Origin: Bidens hawaiensis
Taxonomy: Eukaryota > Streptophyta > Magnoliopsida > Asterales > Asteraceae
Length of the DNA: 64,000 bases
Direction of reading: 5' to 3'
Assembly (NCBI GenBank): GCA_021521415.1
Contig: JAIQDT010003818.1
Location: 62,001 to 126,000, forward strand
Shown here: positions 10,404-23,700 of the stretch, in pieces
How the letters are laid out: each line of letters begins with the position of its first letter
How positions within the stretch are numbered: the stretch's first letter is position 1
Made by a program: the position numbers and the translations under genes
Notes under the pieces: generated by a model
Database searches by the model: none
What the model was told of the DNA's origin: nothing
Seen by the model: the letters and a program-made list of their open reading frames with translations, nothing else

Positions 10404-13400
10404 GCACCTAAGTTTTCTGCATCAACAATTGGAAACATATTAAATGGCTTAAACAGTTCATTATAATCGAATAACCAGTCAGGACTAACACGAGCATCAG
10501 TCTCATTCTCTTCTAGCCAGTGCACGTCATAGGATTCCACTATCTTCTTTGTTGTCTTGTTGTAGACTTTGTAGGCAGTGCGACCAGCAAATCCAACAAA
10601 GTAGCAATCAACAACTTTAGCTGCAAACTTTGGATTCGATTCGAGATTTAGTTCCAAAAGCTCGAAAGTGTGCTACAGTAGGCTTGTGACCATAAAAATT
10701 TAATAGGGAGTCTTCATTTGCGATTGTTTGATCAACACCCGATTTTGAACTTAACAGGCGGTGTTGACTGCTTCAGCCCAGAAGAATAAAGGTAGCTTCG
10801 AATCACATAGCATGGTTCTTGCAGCTTCTATTAGAGTTATGATCCGTGTCTCAAAAAATCCATTTTGTTACGGTGTGCGGGCTGAGTTGCATTGTCTAAG
10901 TACTCCCTTTTCGGCACAAAAATAGTTCAACATTGAGTTCTTGAACTCTGTGCCTTTGTCCCAGCGAATCCCTTTTAGCTTCAGATTGAGTTGGTTCTCC
11001 ATGCGAACCATAAAGCATTTTATCAATTCTGCAGTTTCACACTTATTTGAAAAGAAAAACACCCTAGTAAAATGTAAGTAGTCATCAGTAATAACCAGAC
11101 AATAAGAACCACGAGAAAGACTCAATACGTGAACCGGACGAAACAAATCCATGTGAAGTAATTGAAAAACCGAGAAAATAGTTTTGACCAGTTTAGGCTT
11201 GTGAGATTTATCATGATGTTTTCCTAATGCGCAAGCTACACATTTTTCAATTGTTACAAAATCTTTAACAGGAAAACCACGGACTATGTCAGTTTTATAT
11301 ACATACTAATGTCTGATGATATTCCTCCATAGCCGTTCCTGCACAATGTGCGAGATTAGTTAGTTTTTGGTGCCTAGTCCATAGTAGTGCTGGGAAGCCA
11401 GATTTATCTAAGCGTGCCGCAGGTTACCATGACATGTCTTCCTGATTATCTAAGATTGAGCAGGAAGCTTTTGATGTCTTGGACACCAGAGATTTGGACA
11501 ATCATTTATATTTGGGTTTTAAAACTTTTCCATTAGCGTAAACAGTTGACGATGTCTCTAGTTTGCGGACGGAAAACACATTTGACTTTGACTTCCAAAA
11601 TGATTTCGATCGAGAGGTCGACTTGGGTCTTTGGACTGAAACCGAATTTCCATCACGCTTTTGAATCATGATGGGCTTGGTATGATGAGATCTTAACCTG
11701 TCAGGCTTGTTTCTTTTCCAATCACCATAAGAGGGATTTGCCTCGTAATACCTTGATTTATTAGCATTAAACTTATAGAAGGTATTTCGATGCTTATTCC
11801 TCTGATGATATCCATAATATGGGACATAGGAATGGTCTAGACAGTATCTAGCAATATGACCAGGAATAACATAATTAAAACATGTTTGCCTTTTAACATA
11901 AATTTTTTTATGGTAAGTTCCTGGTCTTGTTCTGTTTTATGAGCCGGTGTGTCCCGCTTTAGACTTAGCATTTGATTTATCACAATTATTATTACATGAA
12001 CTTCCTTATCTAACAAACATAGGTGATGAAGATTTATGCAAACTTTTAATTTTATCATATTTATTTGAAACCACACCACCTTTTTAAAAGTCTTAACAGA
12101 ATCAACCAAATGATTGTCTTTGCTCTTAAAAACAGAGCCCACACAAGCATTAGTAGCTACGGAGTTCAAAACAGGCAAATTCAAAGAAACATTAGGATTA
12201 ATGTCTTTATTTTTCAAAACAGGTAAATCATCATCCTAATAAGTCCAATCCTCAACAATTACTTCATCTACACGTGAAGCAAACACATTTATATCAATCA
12301 CCATTGGGGTTAATTCAGTAGTTTTTACTGAACCAATAGCACCTTTTCCATTTGCAGTTGGCTTACCATACCGCATAAACTTTTCCACTTCTTCCTCTTC
12401 TTTAGTAAGAGGAAGACCAACGTAGTTGTCATTATATGGAGGGGGAACCACACTGTACCCAATACCCTCACCCTTGTTTTCTTTCCATTTTAATTATAGT
12501 TCAATCATGGACTCAACAACAGCACTAGAGGCATCAAATTTCTTAAAATTAAATTCAGAACTTTCAAATTTATTACTTAACTTAGCAATCTCCAACATAG
12601 AGGCTTCTAATTCGACGGCCAGTTCAACAATTTTCTGTTTAGCATCTAAGTGGTGACAACATTTTATGCAAAAGTCGAATTGAAGTTTAGAAAAATCCTT
12701 TTGTTGTGCCTCTAGTTTTTCTTTTAAAGCCTTTTCGAATTTCTTAAGAGTGAAGTTTTCATGTTTTATTCCCTCCATTTATCTAATCAGATTACTATTG
12801 TGAGATTTACATAAATCAACCTTATTAACACAAGATTGAGAACATAATTTAGAACTTACCTCAGATGAGCTGGAAGAAGTGAATGCCATGAAGAAAAATT
12901 GATGATTTTTTACTTGTTCCTCAGCATCGTTTTCTTCTTCAACAACATCAATCTGGTCATTCCAAGAAAACTATTGAGCTACCAATCCTCGCTCGCTCTC
13001 ATTTGAACAAGTTGTATTATCTCCGCTTTCATTATTCACCGGAACCAATGCCCTTTCTCTGTTTCCCTCCTTGTTTGGATTCGTGCATTCATGAGCAAAG
13101 TGACCCAACTCGTGACGGTTGTGACACCTCAGAGTATCTTTGTTAAATCCCACCTTCTGGTTAGCTGGGACATTCCAGTTATTTCTACCTATTCTTTTGG
13201 TAAACTTCTTCACTCTATACACCGCCATGGCTATTTGCCAAGAGATATCCATTTCCTCCACATCATCAGCATGTATTTGATCTAGCTCAGCAGCAACAAC
13301 TGGTTGAACCAGATCTCCAACAAGAAAAACATTATAGCAATTCATGAAACCTACCATCAAGGCAATGTTTTCTTGAGTCTTCTTTGAAATATTAGGAATC

Positions 13401-14040
13401 TGAGTAGGAGGCTGACTGGAGGATGCAGTAGTTGGCTGGGGCTTAGTAGCAGGAACAGGTTGTTGAATAACACGGGAGTTGGTTGTGGTGGTGGCTGAGT
13501 GAATTGACCTTGATCAGACTTAAACATTGAGAAATTGTTTTGAGACTGTTGTGACTGAGCATTTGAACATAGAGAAGTTGTCTTGTGATATTAGAGCATT
13601 ATTAGAAGCAATACTGTAGCCGGCCGCATTGTAAAAAATGGCATGATTTATGGCACGCTACTTATCATCCATGTCACATGATTTAATGATTGCCATTACT
13701 TCTGACAAGGTTAGCATGGCTAGCTCCTTTGTCTTCTTGATCATTGTAACTTCATGTCCCAGCTTTGAGGCAGGGAGTTGACCAGCTTATTATTTTTCTC
13801 AACAGAGGTCAAGTTTATGTTTGCGGATCGCATTTCAGTTACCAGTAATATAAATCTCTAAAGCTATGTCTCCAAATACTCTCCTAGGACATGATAGAAA
13901 ATGTTAAACTTTTGTCATAACAGATCTTGTCGGGTTCTTTTCATATCCCCATTTCCCTCATACACGTCAATAAGGGCTTCTCATAATGCCTTCGCATACT
14001 GTAGCTCTATGAATCCCAATGAAATTTTAGGTGAAAGTGC
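10404..14040 (-). pseudogene. Copia element G: gag, protease and integrase part of the polyprotein (broken)
   Basis: Reading right to left, gag lies at about 14040-12900 (LWEALIDVYEGNGDMK, then a degenerate zinc knuckle CHNRHELGHFAHEC near 13130 whose second Cys is Arg). A coiled-coil-like spacer (about 12780-12240) and further low-complexity gag follow (about 12220-11500). GAG-pre-integrase (ACALGKHHDKSHKP) comes next, then the integrase core at 11152-10868 (VITDDY with catalytic Asp, WDKGTEFKNS). The integrase C-terminus is at 10657-10404 (FAAKVVDCYFVGFAGRTAYKVYN). The frame then runs into element D and resumes at 1108. Many stops and frameshifts are present. The first ~100 residues of gag seem to be missing at 14040, perhaps by deletion. 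Confidence 0.8.
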
Positions 14041-14687
14041 CATTGTTAAACTAAGGTCCAAGTAAATAGTCCAAGTGAGTAGTCCAAGATTAATCTGACC
14101 CAATGGCCCAGAAGCATAAAACCAGGGTAAAAATACAAAGCCCAAACAAAAACCAGAAGCTCGAGATTCCTGAAAGTCAACCGCGAACTCTGAAAGTCAA
14201 CCGAGAACCTTGAAAATCAACCGAGAACACCCAAAACTTCTCAAGAACACTGATTATTGACCGAAAACAAGTTAACAGTAACCGAAAACTCCCAAAACTT
14301 CCCGAGAACACCGATTATTGACCGAGAATGATCAGCAATTGCCCGAGAACCCAACAGAGGTCACCGAGATGATCAAGACAACCCGAGAACCCTTATAAAT
14401 GGCCGAGAACTATTAGGATTGACCGAACCCACTAAAATCCCCGAGAACGATCGGGAGCTTGACTTGGTGATTAATTTGAATCCTGAAGTCAATGGGATTT
14501 GAATTTAAAAACAGAAATCAGATCAAATACTTTCCAAAATTATCTCAACAACCCCGATGAACACGAAGAACAACTGTTCTTCGATTTCTAGAAAACTTCA
14601 AGCAAATATCAACAAAAAAACTACCCTTTGAATCAATGATATCACCTTAACCGAGCCTAGAATAGGTCTATAGGCTCTGATACCAAT
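14041..14687 (-). other. Leader of Copia G with repeated CCGAGAAC words, and its primer-binding site
   Basis: This is non-coding on both strands. From about 14160 to 14450 the words ACCGAGAAC, CCCGAGAAC and close variants recur more than ten times at irregular 15-40 bp spacing. The primer-binding site is at 14674-14685 (plus-strand GCTCTGATACCA, the reverse of TGGTATCAGAGC), two bases from the LTR. This fixes the element as minus-strand. Confidence 0.65.
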
Positions 14688-14924
14688 TGAAAGTCCTGTG
14701 AGAAGACCTTTTAATATGATATAACGTAAACCCGTTGTTAGGCGGAATCTAACAACGAATGGATTCAATATAAAGCAAATAAACACAATGAGAACACGGT
14801 AATGCTTCAAAATACACGTTTGTAACGTCGGGTGCTTAAGCCATTTGTAAAAGATTACAATATGATTATACTTCTCTCTCTCTCTCTCTCTCTCGTGAAC
14901 AACCAACCCCAAACAGCCAACATA

Positions 14925-14972
<48 letters not shown>

Positions 14973-15117
14973 GTGTATATGTATACATGCTAAACCCTAA
15001 ACCCAAACATATGATAAGCCCACCGAAATCCTGATTTCGGTTTACATAGTATAGCCCAAAACTAAGCCGAATAACATAAGTGTAAACCATTAAGTGTGGC
15101 TCAACAAGCCTTCAACA
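14688..15117 (-). repeat. 5' LTR of Copia G
   Basis: This 430-bp LTR starts TGAAAGTCC and ends CTTCAACA in plus-strand reading, with the primer-binding site adjacent at 14674. It sits inside the gag of Copia A, whose coding frame stops at 15118. It contains a CT run (14873-14894) and an AT run (14929-14990). Confidence 0.75.
14873..14990. repeat. CT and AT microsatellites in the G LTR
   Basis: (CT)11 at 14873-14894 and an interrupted AT tract at 14929-14990. Confidence 0.9.
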
Positions 15118-15559
15118 TTACTTTTATGCTATTTCTTATTTCAGTATTTCCCTCAAACATTCAAACCAAAGCATCCCAAAGACCCTTGGCAGTGGTGTAA
15201 TCTCTCAAGGTTTGATCAATTTCACGTGAGAGGCAAACACTAAGAACACCAAAAGCTTTGTGATCATCACTAAACTTTTTTCTATCATTATCATCATAAG
15301 CAGTCACAGGCTTAGGAACTTGGCCATCAGCAGTAGTAATAGTAGTAGTAGTAATGGGAGTGTATGGACCTTGCTCAAGGGGTCTAAAAAGATTATAATA
15401 AAGAATTCTAATGTAGTTCTTAAAACGCCATTTGAACTTTTCAAAGTCATTGTCCCAATTCAGTAGCTTTGGAGGCTTAGATGTAGTTCCTGCCTCGTTC
15501 TCAAAGATTAAATAACTTCTCACAGCTTCGTTTCTAACTTCTTCACTTGCATTAGCCAT
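15118..15559 (-). pseudogene. gag: Copia element A: N-terminal gag fragment
   Basis: It starts MANASEEVRNEAVRSYLIFENEA and continues KPPKLLNWDNDFEKFKWRFKNYIR, a Thr-rich stretch, and then FGVLSVCLSREIDQTLRDYTTAKGLWDALV. The same protein is encoded at 40976-41680 (SYLIFENET, KPPKLLKWDNNFEEFKW, YGVLSVCISLEIA), which shows this is a conserved gag N-terminus. Reading continues a little past 15160 (FEGNTEIRNS) and is cut at 15118 by the LTR of Copia G. The rest of A lies beyond the left edge of the window. Confidence 0.8.
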
Positions 15560-16066
15560 TTCTTAACAATCTCAAGATTGAACACAAACACAAACACAAA
15601 CAAATAATGTTCGAAAACACAAGTACAAAGTAAACGAACGGGGAGTAATCGAATGGAAAGTAATCAAACGAAAGTTAATCGAATGGAAATATAATCTAAT
15701 AGAATGGATTGAATCTAATCGAATGGGAATGTTTTCTAATCGAATGGTATAATCTAATCGAATGGTGATTCGATTCAATTAGATATCTTGAATTCTATTC
15801 TATTAGACTGGGATTTGATTCGATTGCTTTTGGGATTCGATTAGATTCAATTCGACAAGAGAACATCAATTCGATTCAGCAACTTTTGATTCGATTCAAT
15901 TAACCATTCGATACGATTAGAGATGATTCGTTTCGACTAGGCCGTACTTAGAGAAAGTACGGATTGTACTTTCTGTCACCTTTTTCAAGATTTCCCTTTT
16001 TAATAATGTCACCCCAATCTACTTTGACACTTTATGGATCTAAGTATTATCCATATTTAACACTTT
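15560..16066 (-). other. Leader of Copia A, gag-proximal half, built of ATTCGATT words
   Basis: From about 15640 to 15940 the sequence is mostly variants of AATCGAATGG and TTCGATTAGATT repeated every 10-20 bp. A similar word array occurs in the leader of the related copy at 40670-40900. No coding potential is seen. The leader is interrupted at 16066 by element H and continues at 30738. Confidence 0.65.
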
Positions 16067-16615
16067 TGCTAGTGGCCGGTTTTGTCGCCTCTAGTCTTTG
16101 TAATCGTATTTGTAATTTATTATTATTTTAATGTAAAAGGGCATTTCTATAATTATGTCACATACGTTATATTATGGCTCATTCGTTAAGCATGTTTAAC
16201 GAATAATCTTTAATCGTTATTATTATATGTCCATTCGTTAAGGATGTTTAACGAATGGACCTTAGTCATTATTTAATGTATTTATTCTTCATGGAATGTT
16301 GACGAATGGGGTATAGCGAATGAGTCATTTGCTATACCATTTTGTTTACTTATGTAATGAAGACGAATGAAGGCCATTCGTTACGGATTGTGTAACGAAT
16401 GGCACTTGTCTTCTATATATACGCTGTTAAGCTAAATGATAATTTAAGTGTTCTAAAAGTTATTTTTGGTGTACTGTTACTCTGCCCAATTATTCTTCCA
16501 AAACTTCTATTATTATTATCAAGTTCTACAAATCTTAAACGTATATCAATTAACTAGATTCTTGGTTCAATCGATATGATGGATTCTATCGATTGAAGCT
16601 CGTCTGTGTTCAACA
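16067..16615 (+). repeat. 5' LTR of element H, with hairpin units
   Basis: This 549-bp LTR contains inverted repeats built on CATTCGTTAA/TTAACGAATG. They lie at 16181-16204 (9-bp arms), 16231-16258 (11-bp arms, 6-nt loop) and 16373-16403 (12-bp arms GCCATTCGTTAC/GTAACGAATGGC, 7-nt loop). The short ATT run at about 16508-16519 is the counterpart of the expanded run in the 3' LTR. Confidence 0.9.
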
Positions 16616-16617
16616 AG

Positions 16618-16629
16618 TGGTATCAGAGC
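16618..16629 (+). other. Primer-binding site of element H
   Basis: TGGTATCAGAGC, two bases after the LTR end, is complementary to the initiator Met tRNA 3' end as in many plant LTR elements. Confidence 0.9.
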
Positions 16630-17099
16630 TTATTCAGGGTTAGATTACATTTTTGTTAAGGTATTCAATATGAATTAAAGGGTTATTCATTGTTTAATAT
16701 TTCAATTAAGTTCCGATATTGTATTTTTCAATTTTCATCGAATTAGAAGGTTGAAATGATAATTTGATGCTGGATTGAGTGTGTTTGGATTTGGATTTGA
16801 TAGTGTGAGGGTTATTGGTACTAGATTGGATAATTAATTGAGTCTAGTATGGATTAGTGGTGATTCGGATATAGTACGGAACAAAGTGTTCTGGTTATTG
16901 ATTTATTGAGTTCGGACTGATTTTGGTATGATTATGGAGGTTCGGATTGGTTCGGTTTTGTCCACGTTATCAATACAAGTTGATTAAGCATTGGTTTGTG
17001 TAATTTGGTTAAGAATTGAGTAATTTATCCATACGTTTGGATAAGTTTGGATTGAAGTTTGGATCTAAAAAATTTTCCAAATCTGGAAATTAGTTTGAA

Positions 17100-17475
17100 G
17101 GTTTGAAGATACACATGTTCATTCGTCATGATGAAATTGATTATTCATTACATATGTATTGTTCATTCGCTATCGAGTCTTAACTGATTCGTGCCACGTG
17201 TTAAGTTTGCTACAACCGAATAAAAAACTCATTCGTTACTGTAGCTTATTCGTTATTAGCTATTCGTCATTCGCCCTCACTCATTCATCAACCATTCGTC
17301 AACCCATTCGTCACACATTCGTCAACCATTCATCAATCATTCGTTAAATCATTAATTAACTCATTTGTTAACTCACTCGTCAGTCATTCATTAACTCACT
17401 CGTCAACTAATTCGTCAATCATTCGTTAAGCTATTTGTGTTCCTCATTCGTTACTGTCATTCGTTATTGTTCATC
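17100..17475 (+). repeat. Leader array of CATTCGTC/CATTCGTT words in H
   Basis: About 25 degenerate copies of a CATTCGTNAAC-like word occur in tandem at 10-15 bp spacing just before gag. The same word makes the LTR hairpins and recurs at 25960-26340 and 26720-26960. The remaining leader (16630-17100) shows nothing recognisable. Confidence 0.8.
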
Positions 17476-17551
17476 ATTCTTCTTCCAATTCTCTATATAA
17501 ATTTCATTTTAATCCTTTAAGTTTGAAATTTGTTATGTTTAACTCTTTAAG

Positions 17552-20500
17552 ATGGCTGGTTATTATGCACTGGCTTCTCAAAATGTGTTGATGCAGCAAA
17601 TGTTACATCGTGATGCTGAAATTGGATCTCATTCTAAATGTCCTCGTTTGATGAAATTTAGTAATTTTGCTAAATGGGAACCACGTTTCAGAGAAAATAT
17701 AGGGTCTATACACCCCGATTGTTCACGATGTCTTGATGATGTATATATACACTATTCTTATGCTTGGTAGTGAAACTACGGGATTTACTCCAAATCTTTT
17801 TCTCAATACACTTAAGAAGAAAAGAAAGTTTGCGAGATTAAAACTAAGGCATATTCCACTTTAACTATAGCTTTACCTGACAATTATATCCATCAAGTGG
17901 GAAGTATTTAAATGTGTGCCTTGTTATTTTAACATATCAAGATAAGAAGTATGGATAATACCTGAGGAAAGTAAAAAGGTAATGCTGAAGTTTCAATTTC
18001 AAAACTTTAACATATTGAAAGGACAGGCTGTGGAAGAAATGCTCACAAGATTCAATCATCTTATTGCTAAAATGAATAAGTTAAAAATGGAATCAAGTGA
18101 GTCTGATAAAATTGACACTGTGAAGAATGCTCTTCCAAACTCATATTCAACATTTCTCATGGTTCTTAAAGAAAATAGTTTCTTTAGAAATGATGATTTT
18201 ACTGCAATGGAGTTTATGAAAAAGATTGAAGATAGAGAGTATGATTTAAAATGTCAAAAGTCATCAAAAGAAACTCAAGATCCGACATTGTAGGGAGGTT
18301 GTTTGCCATTGAGTAGAGCTGCTGCTCCAATTAATGCTTTTCTAACTTAAACTAGACAAGAGGGATCATCTTCATATAGTGATCCAAATGTATGTTTTAT
18401 GGCCTCTGGGATCAATGATATACCTAGTGGACCGACTTCAAATGTTTTCACTGCTCCACCTACTATAAACATGAAGGAAGCTGAACAAAATTTCACTTTT
18501 CTTTGTGCATTTATGATGTCTTATGAAAACTTGGTGGGTAGCAAGATTGCTACAAGTGAGCTGACTGATGAATATTATGATCAGATTGATCATTATGATC
18601 AGATTGATCCTGATGATCTGGAACTAATGGATCTCAAATGGAATATGGCTATGATAGTACGAAAGGTGAAAAAGTTCATGCAATGAACTGGTAAAGACTT
18701 ACCATCATTAAACAAATGGGTTGGTTTTGACAAATTAAAAGTCAAATCTTACAAATGCCAAGAGTTTTGCCATTTTGCTAAGGAATTCGATAAGCCAAAG
18801 AAGGAATACAATGGTCCTCGTTCTCAATATAGAACTTCAGGAAAGTCTTTTACTAAGATGAAAGATAAACATGCTGGGTGAGATTCTTCAAAGGCTGCGG
18901 GGTCTCAAGCTTTACTAACAGCTAATCGTATAGATTGGAAACAACGAATGTTGAGAAAGGGAGGTCATGAAAATCTAGCAATGTTTGAGCATATTGAAGA
19001 CTTTCAAGACGCAAGTGGAATAGGGTTGATTTCTGAAAGTGAAGTTGACACTAAATTAGATTCTGATGTTTCTAGCCAAATGAATCCGACTACTTTTCTT
19101 GCATGCAAAGTTTGACGAGGTCAGTTCTTCTTCTGATTCTAAATTATCAGACAATGTGCTTTGTTCTAATTGTGAAACAGTTAAGTCTAAAATTGATTTA
19201 GTTAATACTCATAATGATTCACTTATGAAAGAACTTTCTTCAATCAAGGATACATATAGACAATCATTAGAGTCACAAATGAAAGTTAGAGAAAAGATTG
19301 AGGGGTTGTCTATAAGTAATCATGATTTGAAAGCAGAACTTTCGGTGAAAATGACCATTATTGATAAACAATTTCAAGAAATTCTCAAGCGTAGATCTAA
19401 GATAACCGAACTTGAAAATTAGGTTCTAGAGTTGAAAAGCAAACTGGAAAAATTTAGAAACTCATCATTTTTGTTGAATGAAATAACTGAAGTATCCGGT
19501 AAACAAAAAGTTTCTACAAAAGGTTTAAGCTTTGTTGAAGTTCCTCCACCGTTTCATGATTATTATACCCAAAATCCGTTTAAGGGAAAAGAAGAAATTG
19601 TTTCTGAACCTATCATTCATAAGGAGAAACCTAAACAAGAAAAAGTTACTGTTCAATCATCAACTCAAAAATCTCATATTCAAAGTAACAAGGTCCTTGT
19701 TGAGAAAGTTGAGAAGGTAATTATTGAAGATGTAATTGAACCTGAAATTGTGCACAAAAACCAGAATATTTCACGTTCAAATCATATTTTATGTGAACCT
19801 CATGAATTTGAGGAGGTTGTGTATGGTTCAAATACATCTAAAGTGAAAAAGGCAAAATCTGCTAAGGTTAAGGCTAAGAAATCCAAAAAAAACCAAAGAT
19901 TTTTGATGAGAATTTGATGTGTTTCATTAATCCAACTTCTTTGAATAAAAACAATGGTCGTGTGTTTAGGTTAAAAAGGTCTTTGCAAGGTATTCACTGA
20001 GAAAGTCATTCCACTTAATTTAATCAAACCAGAGTTGATTGAGAGTGTCTTTAACAATGAAATTTCAAAAGTATAAGACCTTGAGCATGCATTTGCTAAA
20101 TCAAAAGTATCAAACACAACAGATCCATTGATTAAAGCAAAACAATTGTTAAATTCTGTGAAGAAGGTTAAATTTGTTAATTCAACTGGAACAGGCACGT
20201 TACAAAGTTTTTCTAATAATTCAAATCTTGAGTTTTTCATTAAGAAGAAATCTGTTACGTTTGATGACTTGAACAAATTTCATGTCTCTGGTATGTCTCA
20301 TCAACCTTCGATTGAAAAAGTTACTGCTAAACCACAATGTTCGTTTGTTAACATGAGAGCTTTCTTTTTATGTGGTGAACGTGGTCATGTTTTAAGAAAC
20401 TATGGAATGAAGAAATCACATAATATTCATCCTTTCATCAAGGAACAAGCCAAACCTATTACTTTGGTTAAAGAAATTCTGAAAAGACCCATGTCTTGTG

Positions 20501-20781
20501 ATGATGAGACTCACATCATGTTTTCAACTGTGAATCCATGTAAGGTGATTCATGTTGGTGAGAACTCGAGTAATTTAAAACCCAAATTTGTTCCTATGGA
20601 ACCAATTTGCAAGAATGTGAACACAAATGTAGTTCAAGCTGCGTATTTAAGACAAAAGTCGAAAAGGCATGTGACTTATTCACAAGCAGCTAAACCGCAT
20701 TTAGATTCAATCAAAATTAACTCTTCAAGTGAAATTAAAGAGGTGCCCAAGACTGAGGCCTGGCCTGCCATTTTGAATTAA
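17552..20781 (+). pseudogene. gag: Gag of element H (broken)
   Basis: It starts MAGYYALASQNVLMQQMLHRDAEIG. The next segments are the Gag core (KGQAVEEMLTRFNHLIAKMNKL, then DTVKNALPNSYSTFLMVLKEN, 17982-18293), an acidic stretch (18399-18686) and a degenerate zinc knuckle near 18750. A long coiled-coil-like Lys/Glu-rich part (19099-19917) and a CX2CX4H knuckle remnant (LCGERGHVLRNYG, near 20370) complete it. In-frame stops (for example at 17768 and 18291) and frame changes separate the pieces. The long coiled-coil gag suits large Copia elements of the SIRE type. Confidence 0.75.
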
Positions 20782-20796
20782 TCATTTTACCTTTGT

Positions 20797-23700
20797 GTGC
20801 AGAGCTCATCCAAGATTATATCTGGCGAAAACTGGATTATGGATAGTAGATGCTCTCATCATATTACTGACAACATCAATCGTTTAACAAATGTCAAGAA
20901 TATTCAAGGCGGGTATGTAGCTTTTGCGGGTAATTCTGGGGGAGTGATTAAGAAAGAAGGAGATGTTTCAAATGGTCGTATTACATTTGAGAAAGTTAAT
21001 TATTGTGATAAAGTGGATCACAATTTGTTAAGCGTGTATCAAATTTGTGATAAGAAGTATACTATTGTATTTACCGACAAGGAGTGCATAATACTCAAAC
21101 CAGGATATGTCATTCCAAAAGACATGGTTATTATGCAATCTCCTCGATCAAATGATATTTATGTTCTAAACATGACTTCTAAGGAAACCATTTCTGTTGA
21201 AACATGTTTTGTCTCAAAAGCAACTGAGAAAGACTCGATTTTGTGGCACATGTGTATGGGTCATATTCATGTTAGAAAGATGAATTATCTTATGGCAAAT
21301 GATTTGGCTGATGGGTTTTCCTTGAAACACTTCAAACTGACCGATCACTGTGTTGCATGCAAAAAGGGCAAACAGAAAAAGAAGTCATACCCATCTAAGT
21401 TAATTAATTCCATTGATACTCCTCTGGAACGACTTCATATGGATTTGTTTGGTCCTTTGAATCGTGCGAGTATTTCTGAAGATTGGTATATCTAGTTGTA
21501 ACTGATGACTATTCAAGGTACTCGTGGGTGTTATTTATGAATTCAAAAGATCAGACACCTATTCTTGTTCAAAATCTAATCACAAAGATCGAATCAGTGT
21601 ATAAACACAAAGTGAGACGTATTCGGAGTGATAATTATAAGGAGTTCAAAAACATTGTATTGGATTTCTTTTTCATTCAGAAAGGAATTCATTGAGAATA
21701 TAGTGCTCCATATACCTCAACAGAGTTGCTGAAAGAAAGAACAGAACATTGATTGAAGCTGCACGAACAATACTGGTAGATTCTAAGCTTCCTGTTTAAT
21801 TCTGGAATAAGGCCGTGAATACTTCTTGCTAAATGCTTAATCGTGTTTTGACTGTGAAGAAGTTACAAAAGACAAGTTATGAGCTTATGGACAAAAGAAA
21901 ACCTAATTTAAAGTATTTGGAGCCATTTGGGTGTCCTTGTACTATGTTAAAGAAAGATGCGGGAAAATTCGAAGAAAAAGCTATTGAAGGTTATTGCTTG
22001 GGTTATGCATCACCTAAGAAACGAGTGTTTAATTTTACTTCGGTTTGTGTTGAAGAGTGGTCCATGTTGATTGTCAACGATACACCACACCTCCCGCTGG
22101 CAAGGGTCCTGATAGGATGTTCAACTCTGAAAGTCTATTTAATTCATTTACCCAATAGTTGATCAACCAGATGAAGACTTGGTGCGTGCTTACCTAGAAG
22201 ATCAATTTTTAACACCAAGGCCTTCAGTTTCTAATTAGGATGATGTTCCACGTGATGATCTTCCTGATAAATATGATGTTATCTCTATTTCGTCAGATGA
22301 TAGTCATTTTGTTGATTCTTCTTCAGCTCCATTTCCTGAAAGTCATGAGATTGGTGAATCGTCTCATGATGCTGAAGAGAATCTGACTAATTTAACTGAT
22401 ACTGTTGTTGTGCCTGAGAATCCGACCCTTGGACTCATATGTATCATCCTTAGGACAACATCACTGGTGATCTTGATACGGTGTGCAAACACGTCATCAG
22501 ATTGCTACTTCAAGTGATGTTAATGTATTGTGTGCGTATGCCGATATGCACTCAGCGGGAATCATGAATCTCGTGAAATACACTTGCAATCTGTCTCAAA
22601 TGGAACCAACGAGTGTTCGTATGGCGCTTGAATATTCTTCATGAAAAGAGATAATGCAATAAGAGTTGCAACAGTTTCATCAACTGGGTGTTTGGGATCT
22701 CATTGACAAGCCTGTTAGAGTTAAAATGCCTATTCCAACAAAATGGGTATATAAATGCAAGAAAGATGATCGTGGGGTCATTGTTAGAAATAAAACACGT
22801 TTGGTTGTGCAAGGATTTCATCAGCAAGAAGGCACTGATTACGCGGAAGTATATGCTCCAGTTGTTCGATTGGAGGGTATACAAATATTTTTGGCCTATG
22901 CAGCTTTCAAGAATATTAAGGTTTATCAAATGGATGTCAAGAGTGCGTTTCTCAGTGGTGAACATCATGAAGAGGTATTTGTGTTGTAGCCTCCTAGTTT
23001 TGAAGATCCAGATTATCTAGACCGTGTTTACCGATTAAACAACACTCTTTATGGTCTACACCAAGCCCCGAGAGCTTGGTACGGCACACTTGCTAACCCT
23101 TTTACCAAAAATGGCTTCAAACGAGGAACTGTGGACTGTACTCTCTTTTACAAAAATGTTCGTCATGATTTGCTCCTTGTCCAAATATATGTCAACGGCA
23201 TAATATTTGGTTCTACAGAAGACAAGTTGTGTAAGGAGTTTGAAAAGTCATTGTAGAAGAAATTTGAAATGAGCTCGATGGGGGAGATGAATTTCTTCTT
23301 AGGGTTGCAGGTTCATCATTCTGACACTTGATTTTTTATTCATCAGACAAAATATCTGAACGATGTCTTGAGCCGATTCAGGATAACTTCCAGAAAAATC
23401 CCTTCGACGCCTCTTCTCGTGGGTCACAATTTGTCACTGGAAGAATTGGAGGATACCGTTAATCCAACCCTTTACCGAGCAATGATTGGTTCTTTAATGT
23501 ACTTCACTGCTTCTCGTTCTGATATCATGTTTGTTGTTTTTTGTGTGCCAGGTGTCAATCAAGTCCCCGAGTGACTCATCTGTAGGCGGTTAAACGTATA
23601 CTTCACTATCCGAGGGGTAATCCTGACACCGGTTTTTGGTATCCCAAGGAGGATAGCTTTGAACTCACTGTTTTTTCCGATTTCTGATTATGGAGGATGA

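Noticed and set aside
19971..20276. Minus-strand frame of 101 codons
   Set aside because: It is antisense to H gag, which reads on the plus strand through the same bases.
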